Source: Streptomyces fuscichromogenes (GTDB lineage: Bacteria; Actinomycetota; Actinomycetes; Streptomycetales; Streptomycetaceae). From it: a stretch of DNA of 64,000 nucleotides. The notes below the pieces were generated by a model. That model saw only the letters and a program-made list of their open reading frames with translations, did not search any database and was not told where the DNA came from. The DNA is taken from contig NZ_BMML01000029.1 of NCBI RefSeq assembly GCF_014645815.1, positions 1-64,000 of the forward strand, written 5' to 3'. Position numbers and translations under genes: made by a program. Shown here piece by piece: positions 17,455 through 25,697 of this stretch. Position 1 is the stretch's first letter. Each line of letters begins with the position of its first letter.

Positions 17455-18582
17455 TCAGGAAGCCTGCGTGGCGGCCCTCGGACTGATGATGAAGTTGCTG
17501 AAGCCGCCGTTGCGCCGGGCGATGCCGCCGATGGCGTCGTTGACCTGCTCCAGCGGGAACACCTGGTCCTCCAGCGGGCTGAGGTCGATCACACCGGCCG
17601 CCACCAGGTCCGCCATCGCCTGGCCCTCGCCGGCGGTGAACCAGGCCGACCCCATCAACCGCAGCTGCTGGTCCATCATCCGGTGGATGTCGATCGGCAG
17701 ATCACCGGCCACCGCACCGATGTTGACCGCGACACCGCCGCGCGCCATCGCCCGCATGCCGGCCCGGAACGTCTCGTGCGGGGCGCCGGGGCCGAGCGCG
17801 TCGATGTAGATGTCGACGCCGTACCCGTCGGTCTCCTCGTGGATCCACTCGTCGAGCGGACCGTCGTCCAGGGAGTGCAGGTGCAGACGGCCGCCGCCCA
17901 GTTTCCCGACCTGGTCGAGCAGGGTCCGGTCGCGTCCGGTGCCGTAGACGTGTGTGAGGCCGAAGGCCGGGGCGAGGAGGGCCGCGCCGATGCCGAGGGT
18001 GCCGCTGATGCCGTTGATCAGGACCGACTTGCCCGGGGCGGCGCCCGCCTTGCGCAGCGCGGAGTACATGGTGCCGAGGTAGCCGAACCGGGCGGCGGTG
18101 TTGAAGGGCAGGTTGTCGGGCAGCTTCACCAGCGAGTACGCCGGGGCCAGCATGTACTCGGACAGGCCGCCCTGGTAGCGGTCGAGCAGGTCGAGCGCGG
18201 TGGGGGAGAAGCCGAAGTAACCGGCGAAGGCGTAACTGGCGCAGTTGATCGAGTCGTCGTTGCGGCAGGAGCGGCACGAGCCGCAACTGCGGCCCGGGTT
18301 GACGTACACCCGGTCGCCGGCCTGGAAACCGTGGACTCCGGGGCCGACCGCTTCGACCACGCCCGCCGGGTCGAGCCCGAAGACCGCCGGCAGCGTGGGC
18401 AGCGGGCTGTGCGGAAACCACGTGGTCCACATGTTCAGGATGTTGGCGAGGTTCGGGACGATGTTCACGGCGTGCACGGCCACACGGACGTCGCCGGGAC
18501 CCGGCTCGGGAACAGGGAGTTCCTCGAGCTTCATCGGTTCGCCGACGTTGTGCATCCGCGCGGCTCGCATGGTCGCACTCAT
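17455..18582 (-). CDS. Zinc-dependent alcohol dehydrogenase (MDR), 375 aa
   Basis: It is a cofactor-dependent alcohol/aldehyde oxidoreductase. The GroES-like catalytic domain holds FGLDPAGVVEAVGPGVHGFQAGDRVYVNPG, and the structural-zinc lobe is CGSCRSCRNDDSINC. The Rossmann part is VLINGISGTLGIGAALLAPAFG. The open frame extends to 18843, but MSATMRAARMHNVGE is the natural N-terminus, with AAGGAG 7 nt upstream of ATG 18582. It lies between the CoA ligase and acyl-CoA dehydrogenase genes and would oxidise an alcohol formed after P450 hydroxylation; that assignment is inferred. Confidence 0.9.
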   Translation of the reverse strand: MSATMRAARMHNVGEPMKLEELPVPEPGPGDVRVAVHAVNIVPNLANILNMWTTWFPHSPLPTLPAVFGLDPAGVVEAVGPGVHGFQAGDRVYVNPGRSCGSCRSCRNDDSINCASYAFAGYFGFSPTALDLLDRYQGGLSEYMLAPAYSLVKLPDNLPFNTAARFGYLGTMYSALRKAGAAPGKSVLINGISGTLGIGAALLAPAFGLTHVYGTGRDRTLLDQVGKLGGGRLHLHSLDDGPLDEWIHEETDGYGVDIYIDALGPGAPHETFRAGMRAMARGGVAVNIGAVAGDLPIDIHRMMDQQLRLMGSAWFTAGEGQAMADLVAAGVIDLSPLEDQVFPLEQVNDAIGGIARRNGGFSNFIISPRAATQAS

Positions 18583-18691
18583 GGCTTCTCCTTGGGGAGG
18601 GGTGTGGAGATGTCGCCGGTGGCGCCGGCCCCCATCTCGGTGAAGGGACATGTGGGGGCGGTGGTGCGTGGGGGTGTCGGGCCCACGGGTG

Positions 18692-20143
18692 TCAGTCGTC
18701 GAGCAGGGTGGACAGCCGCTGCCGCTGGAGCTTCCCGGTGGCTCCGCGCGGCAGCGCGGGTACGAGACGGAGCCGGCGGGGCCACTTGTGCCGGGCCAGC
18801 CTGCCGTCGAGGTGGGCGCGGACGTCGTCGAGGGACGGCTCACCGGCCTCGGTGACCAGGAAGGCGGTCACGATCTCGCCCCACACCGGATCCGGTGTCC
18901 CGGACACCGCGACCTCGACGACGCCCGGCAGGTCGGCGAGCGCGTTCTCGACCTCGGCGGGGTCGATGTTCTCGCCGCCGGTGATGATGGTGTCCTTGAC
19001 CCGGCCGACCACCTCCAGCCGTCCTTCGGTGTCCAGACGGCCCCGGTCGCCGGAGTGGAACCAGCCCTCGGCGTCGGTGACGGGCACCCGTCCCGCGGCG
19101 CTCCAGTACTCGGCGGCCACCGACGGTCCGCGCACCCAGATCTCACCGGGGGTGCCGACCGGGGAGGGTGATCCGGTCGCGTCCACGACCGTCAGCTCGA
19201 CCTCCGGGGCGGGCGCTCCGGTGGAGGCCGCCACGTCGTCGGGGGCGGAGTACGTCACGCCGGCACTGGTCTCCGTCAGGCCGTAGGAGTTGACCACACC
19301 GATCCCGCGGGCCCGGAACTGCTCGCGGGTGGTGCTCTGGGCCGGTGACCCGCCGGACAGGATCCACCGGAGCGTGTCCAGGTCCGCGTCGCCGAACCGG
19401 GTGTGGCGGGCCAGCAGCGCGGACATGGCCGGTACGGCGAAGGCGCAGGTCACCCGGTGGTCGCGGACGAGGTCGACGAACAGGTCGGGGGCGAAGCGTG
19501 GGGCCAGGACGACCGTCCCGCGGCGCGCCCAGGTGCACTGCGGAAGCCCGCCGAGTACGGCCACATGAGCCAGGGGAGTGGAGACGAGAGCGGTGTCCCG
19601 CCGGCCGAGCGGCAGCCTGGCCAGGGCGTTGACCATGCTCCAGTAGAGGTTGTCGTGCGTCAGCGCGACGCCCTTGGGGCGCCCCGAGGTGCCGGAGGTG
19701 AACGCGATGACGGCGACGTCGGAACCGGCCGGAGGCTCGCAGGCGGGCGCCTCGGGGCCCTCGTCCTCAGGGTGCAGCTCCGCCCAGGCCAGCCGGAGAC
19801 CCGTGCCCGTCGGGAAGTCCTCGTCGGCGACGACGGCCGCCGGGCCGGTCTCCTCACAGACCGTCGCGAGCTCGCCGCCGGTCGCCTGCGGGTGCAGGGG
19901 TACGAGAACCGCCCCCATGCGGGTGACCGCGAACAGCGTGACGAGTGCCTCGGGCCGGGCCGCGCCCTGCATCACGATCCGATCGCCCCTGCGCACCCCG
20001 AACTTGTCCAGCCGAGCGACGGTGCGCCGGACGGCCAGGTCCAGCTCGGCGTAGGTCCACTCGCGCTCCCCGAAGACCAGGGCGACCCGGGAGCCCGCCT
20101 CGGCCGCACTGGTCACCAGATGGGCACCGAACCAGGTGTTCAT
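18692..20143 (-). CDS. AMP-dependent acyl/aryl-CoA ligase, 483 aa
   Basis: This ANL-superfamily enzyme activates a carboxylic acid with ATP and transfers it to CoA. Visible core motifs are A3 (IAFTSGTSGRPKGVALTH), A5 (NSYGLTETSAGV), A7 (WFHSGDRGRLDTEGRLEVVGRVKD) and A10 (ALPRGATGKLQRQRL, catalytic Lys). The real start is MNTWFGAHLVTSAAEAG at 20143; it overlaps the upstream reductase stop by 4 nt. The small size and the neighbouring P450 and acyl-CoA dehydrogenase genes suggest CoA activation of a catabolic acid. The substrate is unknown. Confidence 0.92.
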   Translation of the reverse strand: MNTWFGAHLVTSAAEAGSRVALVFGEREWTYAELDLAVRRTVARLDKFGVRRGDRIVMQGAARPEALVTLFAVTRMGAVLVPLHPQATGGELATVCEETGPAAVVADEDFPTGTGLRLAWAELHPEDEGPEAPACEPPAGSDVAVIAFTSGTSGRPKGVALTHDNLYWSMVNALARLPLGRRDTALVSTPLAHVAVLGGLPQCTWARRGTVVLAPRFAPDLFVDLVRDHRVTCAFAVPAMSALLARHTRFGDADLDTLRWILSGGSPAQSTTREQFRARGIGVVNSYGLTETSAGVTYSAPDDVAASTGAPAPEVELTVVDATGSPSPVGTPGEIWVRGPSVAAEYWSAAGRVPVTDAEGWFHSGDRGRLDTEGRLEVVGRVKDTIITGGENIDPAEVENALADLPGVVEVAVSGTPDPVWGEIVTAFLVTEAGEPSLDDVRAHLDGRLARHKWPRRLRLVPALPRGATGKLQRQRLSTLLDD

Positions 20144-21381
20144 GTGCGCACCTCCACGCTCCGTCTGGCCCGGGCGAGAGCACCGAGTGTCGAGCCGGTG
20201 AGATCGGACCGGAAGACCGGCGCCGTGCGCTCCAGCAGCCGGCGCGCCGCGAGGTGCTCGGCGGGCCAGTTCAGCGTCTCCACGGCGACCAGTCGCCCCG
20301 CACGGAAGGAGTACGCGGCCAGCCTTTCCGGGGAGTCGCCCGGGACGACGAGAACCTCGTCGGTGTCCGTACGCAGCCCCGCGATCTGGAGCTTGACGGC
20401 TCCCTGGTCGCTCCAGAACCACGGCAGGCTCCGGTACGGCGCCGGTGATCCGGCGATCCGGCGGCCGACCAGTGTTCCCTGGTCGGTGGCGTTCTGCACG
20501 GACTCCAGCCGTACCAGCCCGGCCGCGTGCGGGTGGGGATGGCGGGCGCAGTCGCCGACGGCGGAGATGCGGGCATCGGTGATCGAACACAGTTGTTCGT
20601 CCACGATCACGCCGTCGTCCACGGCGAGGCCGGCCTCACGGGCGAGCTCGTCTCGGGGAGCGGCACCGATGCCGTAGACGACCAGATCGGCGGTGAGTAC
20701 CTCGCGATCCGTGACGACCCGCTCGACCCGTCCCGTCCCCTCGATCGCCCGCACGGCGGTACCGGTGAGGATCCGCACACCGCCGCGCTCGTGCCGTTGC
20801 CGCAGATGCTCCTGCAGTTGCGGGGAGACCGCCCGGCTCAGCAGCCGGCCGGCGAGTTCGACCACCGTCACCTGTGCCCCGACGGCCGCGGCGACCTGGG
20901 CGAGTTCCAGCCCGATGAACCCGCCGCCGACCACGACCACGTTCCCGGCCGTCCCCAGTGCCTTGCCGATCGCCACGGCGTCGTCGAGCGAACGCAGCGC
21001 GTGCACACCCGGCACATCGGCTCCGGGCACCGGCAGCGCACGGTTGCGCGCGCCGGTCGCCAGCACCAGATGGTCGTACGGCACTCGGGTGCCCGACTCG
21101 GTCACCACGGCCTGGGCGGCGGTGTCCAGGGCGGCCACCCGGTCGCCGAGCCGGAGTTCGATGTCCCGCTCGCGGTAGAAGGACTCCGGTACCAGGGCGA
21201 CCTGTATGCCGTCCGGGTCGGTGTGGGCCTTCTTCGACAGCGGCGGACGCTGGTACGGCAGGTGGCGCTCGTCGGCGAGGACGGTGACCGGTCCGTCGTG
21301 ACCGGCACCGCGCAGGGCCGACACCACGCTGTGCCCGGCCTGTCCGCCGCCGACGACGACCACGCCCGCGCGGGCCGTCAC
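20140..21381 (-). CDS. NAD(P)H:ferredoxin reductase (putidaredoxin-reductase-like), 413 aa
   Basis: This two-dinucleotide-fold flavoprotein carries FAD motif VVVVGGGQAGHSVVSALRGAG near the N-terminus, ATGARNRALPVPG, NAD motif NVVVVGGGFIGLELAQVAAAVGA, and ISAVGDCARHPHP. It passes electrons from NAD(P)H to the 2Fe-2S ferredoxin encoded just upstream. GTG 21381 overlaps the ferredoxin stop by 4 nt, and the ferredoxin-P450 order upstream makes a complete class I P450 system. An open frame continues to 21585, but the Rossmann motif places the start here. Confidence 0.93.
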   Translation of the reverse strand: MTARAGVVVVGGGQAGHSVVSALRGAGHDGPVTVLADERHLPYQRPPLSKKAHTDPDGIQVALVPESFYRERDIELRLGDRVAALDTAAQAVVTESGTRVPYDHLVLATGARNRALPVPGADVPGVHALRSLDDAVAIGKALGTAGNVVVVGGGFIGLELAQVAAAVGAQVTVVELAGRLLSRAVSPQLQEHLRQRHERGGVRILTGTAVRAIEGTGRVERVVTDREVLTADLVVYGIGAAPRDELAREAGLAVDDGVIVDEQLCSITDARISAVGDCARHPHPHAAGLVRLESVQNATDQGTLVGRRIAGSPAPYRSLPWFWSDQGAVKLQIAGLRTDTDEVLVVPGDSPERLAAYSFRAGRLVAVETLNWPAEHLAARRLLERTAPVFRSDLTGSTLGALARARRSVEVRT

Positions 21382-21701
21382 ACCTGCTCCTCGGGCACGT
21401 GGACGACCAGGCCGTCCAGGGCGTCGGAGAGCGGGACCTGGCAGCTCAGCCGGCTGGTGGGCCGACGTTCGGCGGCGGTGAAGTCCAGCATCTCCTCCTC
21501 CACGTCGGTCGGCGGCCCCACCCGTTCGGTGTACTGCTCGTCGACGTAGACGTGGCAGGTGGCGCAGGAGGCGTTGCCGCCGCACTCGGCGACGATGCCG
21601 TCGACGCCGTTCGAGACGGCCGCCCGCATGAGCGCGGTCCCGGACTCGGCGGTGACCTTGCGCTGGGTGCCGTCGGGCAACTGGAAGATGACGGTGGGCA
21701 T
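21378..21701 (-). CDS. 2Fe-2S ferredoxin (putidaredoxin/adrenodoxin type), 107 aa
   Basis: The cysteine pattern CGGNASCATCHVYV (C-x5-C-x2-C) around residues 40-53 and the fourth Cys in SRLSCQVPLSD define a vertebrate/putidaredoxin-type [2Fe-2S] protein. Acidic residues (TDVEEEMLDFT) offer the docking face for reductase and P450. The longer open frame is ignored because ATG 21701 gives the family-typical length of about 105 residues. It is co-transcribed with the P450 (upstream) and the reductase (downstream). Confidence 0.95.
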   Translation of the reverse strand: MPTVIFQLPDGTQRKVTAESGTALMRAAVSNGVDGIVAECGGNASCATCHVYVDEQYTERVGPPTDVEEEMLDFTAAERRPTSRLSCQVPLSDALDGLVVHVPEEQV

Positions 21702-21724
21702 GAAGTTCTCCCGGTGGGGACGGC

Positions 21725-22924
21725 TCAGGCGGATTGCCAGGTGACGTGCAGTGAGGTGAGCCCGCGGAACACCCAGCCCTCCATGCGGTCCTCCGCGCTG
21801 TCGTCGACGCGGAGTCCCTTGAGGCGGCTGAAGACGAGGGGCCAGGCGAGAGCGCTGACCTCGTGGCGCGCGACCCACGCGCCCATGCAGAAGTGCGGAC
21901 CGCCGCCGAAGGCCAGATGCGGGCGGTGCGGGCGGTCGATGTCGAACGCGTCGGCCCGCTCGAAGACGGAGTCGTCCCGGTTCCCCGAGGCGATCACCAG
22001 GGCGACCCGGCTGCCGGCGGGCAGGGTGACGCCGGCGATCTCGTGGTCCTCGGTGAGCTGACGCGGGTACATGCCGATCGGCGACACCCAGCGGGCGGTC
22101 TCCTCGAAGACCCGCTTCCACAGCGCCGGTTCGTCGAGGACCCGCTCGCGGACGTCGGGGCGCAGCAGCAGCGCCTGGGCGCCCACGCCGAAGACGTCAC
22201 GGGGTTCGTTGACGCCGCCGCCGATGACGACCTTGACGTTGTTCTGGATCTCGGCGAGGTCCACCGGGTCGGCGGCGTGCACCATCGACGAGATCACCGA
22301 GCCGTCGGGTTCACGCCGGACCGTTTCCGCGACCTCGGCCACGGCCGCCTCGATGGCCCGCGTGGCCTCCTCGGCGCGCAGCCAGATGCCGGGGTCGTCG
22401 GCGTAGTTGCCGTTGGCGGCCATCATCGCCCGGGACCAGCCGGAGACGTCGTCGGCCGTGGCGTTGCGCAGGCCGAGGACGAGGGCCAGGTTGGCCGCCG
22501 CCAGGGGCTCGGCGAAATCGGCGATGAGATCGGCCTCGCCCCGGCCCGCGATCCGTTCGAGCTGGTCGTGGGCGTTCTTCTCGAAGGCGCCGGCCCACAG
22601 GTCGCGCACCTGGCGCGGCCGGGTGGGCGGCTCGGCCGCCGCCCGCAGCCGCCGGTGCTCCGGGCCGTCCTCGCGCAGCAGGTTCGGGCCGACCGTGCGC
22701 AGCAGGAGGGAGTCCTGCTCGCGGGAGCTGAACACCTCGGTCAGCTTCTCGGCGCGCACGATGTCGTCGTAGCGGGTGAGCAGATGCCGCCCGACCGAGG
22801 GGACCCAGGCCAGGGGCGCGGTGCGGCGCAGCTCGGCGTAGGCCGGGTACGGGTCCCGGCGCAGGTCGGCGAGATCGAGATCGACGACGGGTGCGCCGGG
22901 CGCCGCGGTGACCGACGGGCTCAT
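21725..22924 (-). CDS. Cytochrome P450 monooxygenase (catabolic, class I), 399 aa
   Basis: The heme loop is HLAFGGGPHFCMGAWVARHE, with Cys346 as the iron ligand. The K-helix ExxR is in VFEETARWVSP, and the I-helix region IGGGVNEPRDVF replaces the usual A/GGxxT, having lost the conserved Thr pattern. The following ferredoxin and reductase genes complete the electron chain. P450s in this setting often hydroxylate a cyclic or methylated substrate at the first step. The start overlaps the cupin gene stop by 4 nt. The divergent I-helix may mean unusual oxygen activation. Confidence 0.93.
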   Translation of the reverse strand: MSPSVTAAPGAPVVDLDLADLRRDPYPAYAELRRTAPLAWVPSVGRHLLTRYDDIVRAEKLTEVFSSREQDSLLLRTVGPNLLREDGPEHRRLRAAAEPPTRPRQVRDLWAGAFEKNAHDQLERIAGRGEADLIADFAEPLAAANLALVLGLRNATADDVSGWSRAMMAANGNYADDPGIWLRAEEATRAIEAAVAEVAETVRREPDGSVISSMVHAADPVDLAEIQNNVKVVIGGGVNEPRDVFGVGAQALLLRPDVRERVLDEPALWKRVFEETARWVSPIGMYPRQLTEDHEIAGVTLPAGSRVALVIASGNRDDSVFERADAFDIDRPHRPHLAFGGGPHFCMGAWVARHEVSALAWPLVFSRLKGLRVDDSAEDRMEGWVFRGLTSLHVTWQSA

Positions 22925-23451
22925 GCGGTGTCCCTCGATCCCATGAGCACGAAGAAGAGCGTGGCCGGCTCGGTGCCCGCGTTCCGCCAGGCGTGCCGCG
23001 TGCCGTTCTGCACGACGAGGTCACCCGGCTTGAGGACCGCGGTCTCACCGTCGTCGAGGTCGAGGACTATCTCGCCGCTCAGCACGACCCCGTAGTCGAC
23101 GGTGGGCGTGGTGTGCATGCCCGGGTTGTCGGGCTCGAAGAGCTCGGCCAGGCCCGGGGTCGCTGCCAGCTGCTCGGCGGCCGCGGCGGCCGGGTCCCAG
23201 TCCGGGGCGGCGTACACGCTGGCCGGAGGGAAGGTGACGGTCAGCGCGATCGTCTCGCCGGGGGCCGGGACATAGGACTTCAGGGACTCCGTCGGGTCGG
23301 CCGACGGGACGGCGGGAGCCGTCGTGCTCCACACCAGGGAGCGGGCGAAGCCCGGGGTGTGGGTGTACTGACGCGTCACGGGCGGCTCACTGTCACTGAC
23401 GATCACGGGCCTGCCCTGCTGATCGACACCGGTGACGACACGACGGACCAT
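22921..23451 (-). CDS. Cupin-domain protein, 176 aa
   Basis: A single RmlC-like barrel occupies the C-terminal half. TPTVDYGVVLSGEIVLDLDDGE matches cupin motif 1 and PGDLVVQNGTRHAWRNAG matches motif 2, with His and Glu positions for a metal partly retained. The N-terminal part is a conserved Pro-rich region. Such proteins accompany aromatic catabolic genes, but their reaction is usually unknown, so I assign only the fold. ATG 23451 follows GAAAGGAG. It is the first gene of the P450 operon and is preceded by the shared 18-bp element at 23511-23528. Confidence 0.85.
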   Translation of the reverse strand: MVRRVVTGVDQQGRPVIVSDSEPPVTRQYTHTPGFARSLVWSTTAPAVPSADPTESLKSYVPAPGETIALTVTFPPASVYAAPDWDPAAAAAEQLAATPGLAELFEPDNPGMHTTPTVDYGVVLSGEIVLDLDDGETAVLKPGDLVVQNGTRHAWRNAGTEPATLFFVLMGSRDTA

Positions 23452-23510
23452 GATTCTCTCCTTTGAGAAATGGAGCCTTGAGACGAACGAACCTGAAGAG
23501 ACCAACCAAC

Positions 23511-23528
23511 TGTTAGATGCTTGACGGT
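23511..23528 (-). promoter_or_regulatory. Shared regulatory element upstream of the cupin-P450 operon
   Basis: On the minus strand this reads ACCGTCAAGcaTCTAACA, matching 16 of 18 bases of the element at 25665-25682 in front of the dioxygenase gene. Both point toward their gene. It probably binds the local MarR protein or is a conserved promoter core. Confidence 0.6.
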
Positions 23529-23602
23529 ATGAAGTCTGACGAGTTTGGAGGGCTGTGCGACGGCGACTCCGGACGCAGGTCAGGGGGTCGCACCCCGCCG
23601 GT

Positions 23603-24172
23603 TCACTCCGCGGACGGGGTCTCCTGGTTCACCAGCGTACGCAGCAGGTGCACGAGCTCACTGAGCTGATCGTCCCGGAGCACCGCCGTCCAGGCCCGCT
23701 CCCGCCTGGTCTGGGCCGCGATGGCCTGCCGCAGCGTCTCGCGGCCTTCCGGAGTGAGTTCCACGAACAGCTGTCGACGGTCGGATTCGACCCGTTCGCG
23801 ACTGACCAGGCCCCGGCTCTCCAGGGTCGCCAGCGCACTGGAGATGCTGGCCCGGGTGGAGCCGGAGAACCTGCCGATGTCCTGCTGGCCGAGCGGGCCG
23901 TAGACCCACAGGGCGTTCAGGATCCGGAAGCCCGCCCAGGTCAGGCCGAGCGGCCGGTGGACGTGCTTCTCGAAGTCCTTCGTCAGCCGGGCTTCGAGGC
24001 GGGTGAGGTCGGTGACCATCTCGATCGCGTCGAGGTCCCGGGGATCGGTCGTTCCCAGCTCACGGTGGTGATGGCGCAGGAGTTCCGAGAACTCCCTGGT
24101 CCGGCTCGCGCCCGTGGTCTCCGCCGCGCGTACGGTGTCGCTCACGATGTCCCGCCCTTTCTGCTCGGCCAC
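23603..24172 (-). CDS. MarR family transcriptional regulator, 189 aa
   Basis: The winged helix is clear: LTWAGFRILNALWVYGPLGQQDIGRFSGSTRASISSALATLESRGLVSRERVESDRRQLFVELTPEGRE (residues about 80-150). Long dimerisation helices lie at both ends. It is the third gene after the CMD and FAH genes with 8-nt spacing, so it belongs to their operon and likely senses a pathway intermediate. Its probable operators are the shared elements at 23511-23528 and 25657-25682. Confidence 0.92.
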   Translation of the reverse strand: MAEQKGRDIVSDTVRAAETTGASRTREFSELLRHHHRELGTTDPRDLDAIEMVTDLTRLEARLTKDFEKHVHRPLGLTWAGFRILNALWVYGPLGQQDIGRFSGSTRASISSALATLESRGLVSRERVESDRRQLFVELTPEGRETLRQAIAAQTRRERAWTAVLRDDQLSELVHLLRTLVNQETPSAE

Positions 24173-24180
24173 GTCCGGTG

Positions 24181-25029
24181 TCAGCCGCCGACGACCGGGT
24201 TGACCATGGTCCCGACGCCCGTGACCTCGGTCCGCAGGACCTTACCCGCGGTCAGGTACAGCCGTGGGGTGCGGCGGACACCGCAGCCGGCGGGGGTGCC
24301 GGTGAAGATCATGTCGCCGGGCTCGAACGTCACCCGCTTCGACAGCCAGGCGATCAGTTCCGGCACGCTGAAGATCAGGTCCGAGGTGCGGCCCCGCTGC
24401 ACCTCCAGGTCGTCGACCCAGCCGGCCACCTCGATGTCGTCCGGGTCGGCGAACTCGTCGACCGTCACCAGGTACGGGCCGACCGGGCTGAAGGTGTCGT
24501 ACGACTTCGGCAGCGTGAACTGGTTGATCGGCTTGCGCCACTGCTCCTTGCGGTCGCTGATGTCCTGACCGGCGGTGACACCCGCGACGTGGGACCAGGC
24601 GTCGGCCGCGGAGATGTTCTTGCCGGCCCTGCCCATGACCACCACGAGCTCGGCCTCGAAGTCGATCTTGTCGTACTGCGGCTCCACGACGACCGAGTCG
24701 TACGGGCCGACCACGGACGAGGCGAACTTGGCGAACACCGACGGCTCGTCCGGGACGGGGAGGTCCGACTCCTCGGCGTGCGCGCGGTAGTTGAGGGCCA
24801 CACCGATGGCCTTGTACGGCTTGGCGACCCGGCCCAGGTCGTGTGCCTCGAACGGCTTCCAGTCCGCGTCCTCGGCGCGCTCCGCGAGGGTGCGCAGCTC
24901 GTCGTGGAGCGAGAGGTCGGAGAGCACCTCCAGACGCGGTTCGATCGCGCCCTTGCTGGCGTCCGCGATGTCGAGGGCGCGGTCGCCGCGGACGACGACC
25001 GGGCGGCCGGCGAGGTTGGCGAGCTTCAT
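24181..25029 (-). CDS. Fumarylacetoacetate hydrolase-family protein, 282 aa
   Basis: The FAH domain covers most of the protein. Conserved stretches are GVALNYRAHAEE, EPSVFAKFASSVVGPYD, DFEAELVVVMGRAGKNIS with the metal-binding E-x-E, GVTAGQDISDRKEQW, and FEPGDMIFTGTPAGCG near the C-terminus. Members hydrate, isomerise, decarboxylate or hydrolyse C-C bonds in meta-cleavage products such as 2-hydroxy-hexadienedioates. With an extradiol dioxygenase next door it should act on the ring-opened product. It overlaps the CMD gene by 4 nt. Confidence 0.92.
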   Translation of the reverse strand: MKLANLAGRPVVVRGDRALDIADASKGAIEPRLEVLSDLSLHDELRTLAERAEDADWKPFEAHDLGRVAKPYKAIGVALNYRAHAEESDLPVPDEPSVFAKFASSVVGPYDSVVVEPQYDKIDFEAELVVVMGRAGKNISAADAWSHVAGVTAGQDISDRKEQWRKPINQFTLPKSYDTFSPVGPYLVTVDEFADPDDIEVAGWVDDLEVQRGRTSDLIFSVPELIAWLSKRVTFEPGDMIFTGTPAGCGVRRTPRLYLTAGKVLRTEVTGVGTMVNPVVGG

Positions 25030-25616
25030 GCGTCTGCGTCCTTCTGCTGGTCGGCGGGGAGGGGGAGGGCGAGATCACCCTCGACCTGGACCCCGAGGGT
25101 GTTGATGACGGTCGCGATGGTCAGGTACTGGCCCACCGTGTAGAGGACGTCGATGATCTGCTCGGTGCTGAGCAGTGCGGCCAGCCGGCCCCACAGCCCG
25201 TCGTCGACGCCCTGGCGGTCCAGGAGCGAGTCGGTGGCGGTGAGCAGCACCCGGTCGAACTCGTCCAGGCCTGCCCAGTGGCCGGAGGCGGCGGCCCGGA
25301 TCATCTCGTCGGTGAGGCCCGCCCGGCGGGCGATCCTGACGTGCTGGTCCCACTCGTACGCCGCGCGGGCGCGGGCGGCGATCCGCAGGATCATCAGTTC
25401 CCGGGACGCCAGGGGGAGGGTGTTCTTCCCCAGTACGTGGTTGCCGAAGACGATGAAGCGGCGCAGTGCGTCCTCGTGGTGGGCGAGGGTCGCCCAGATC
25501 GTGTAGATCCGTCCGTCCTGGTCGCGGTACGGCGCCAGTGACGCGAGTGTCCTCTCGTGCAGCTCGCGCTCGTCGACGGGCTGCAGGCGGGCCTTCCCGG
25601 GCACTTCTCCCGACAT
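25026..25616 (-). CDS. Carboxymuconolactone decarboxylase (AhpD-like) family protein, 196 aa
   Basis: This is an all-helical CMD protein. It carries the conserved region RELMILRIAARARAAYEWDQHVRIARRAGLTDEMIRA (about residues 70-106). The two Cys residues of peroxidase-type AhpD are absent there (AYEWDQH), which points to the gamma-carboxymuconolactone decarboxylase-like subgroup rather than a peroxidase. It is the first gene of the CMD-FAH-MarR operon and is divergent from the dioxygenase gene. Its substrate is unknown. Confidence 0.9.
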   Translation of the reverse strand: MSGEVPGKARLQPVDERELHERTLASLAPYRDQDGRIYTIWATLAHHEDALRRFIVFGNHVLGKNTLPLASRELMILRIAARARAAYEWDQHVRIARRAGLTDEMIRAAASGHWAGLDEFDRVLLTATDSLLDRQGVDDGLWGRLAALLSTEQIIDVLYTVGQYLTIATVINTLGVQVEGDLALPLPADQQKDADA

Positions 25617-25656
25617 CGGGGACCTCCTCGGCTCGATGGCGTCAACGTATTCGTAT

Positions 25657-25682
25657 GACCCTTGACCGTCAAGGGTCTAACA
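25657..25682. promoter_or_regulatory. Palindromic operator overlapping the shared element in the divergent CMD/dioxygenase promoter
   Basis: GACCCTTGAC-C-GTCAAGGGTC (25657-25677) is a perfect 21-bp dyad in the 81-bp divergent spacer. Its right half begins the element ACCGTCAAGggTCTAACA (25665-25682) repeated before the cupin gene. This is a strong candidate binding site for the pathway regulator. Confidence 0.75.
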
Positions 25683-25697
25683 AATACCTTCTTCGTC

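Noticed and set aside
16216..18855. 879-codon plus-strand frame
   Set aside because: It is antisense to glutaryl-CoA dehydrogenase-like and zinc dehydrogenase genes that have full catalytic motifs.
25662..25697. TTG start for the extradiol dioxygenase
   Set aside because: It would place the start inside the 21-bp palindrome; ATG 25698 gives a normal VOC N-terminus.
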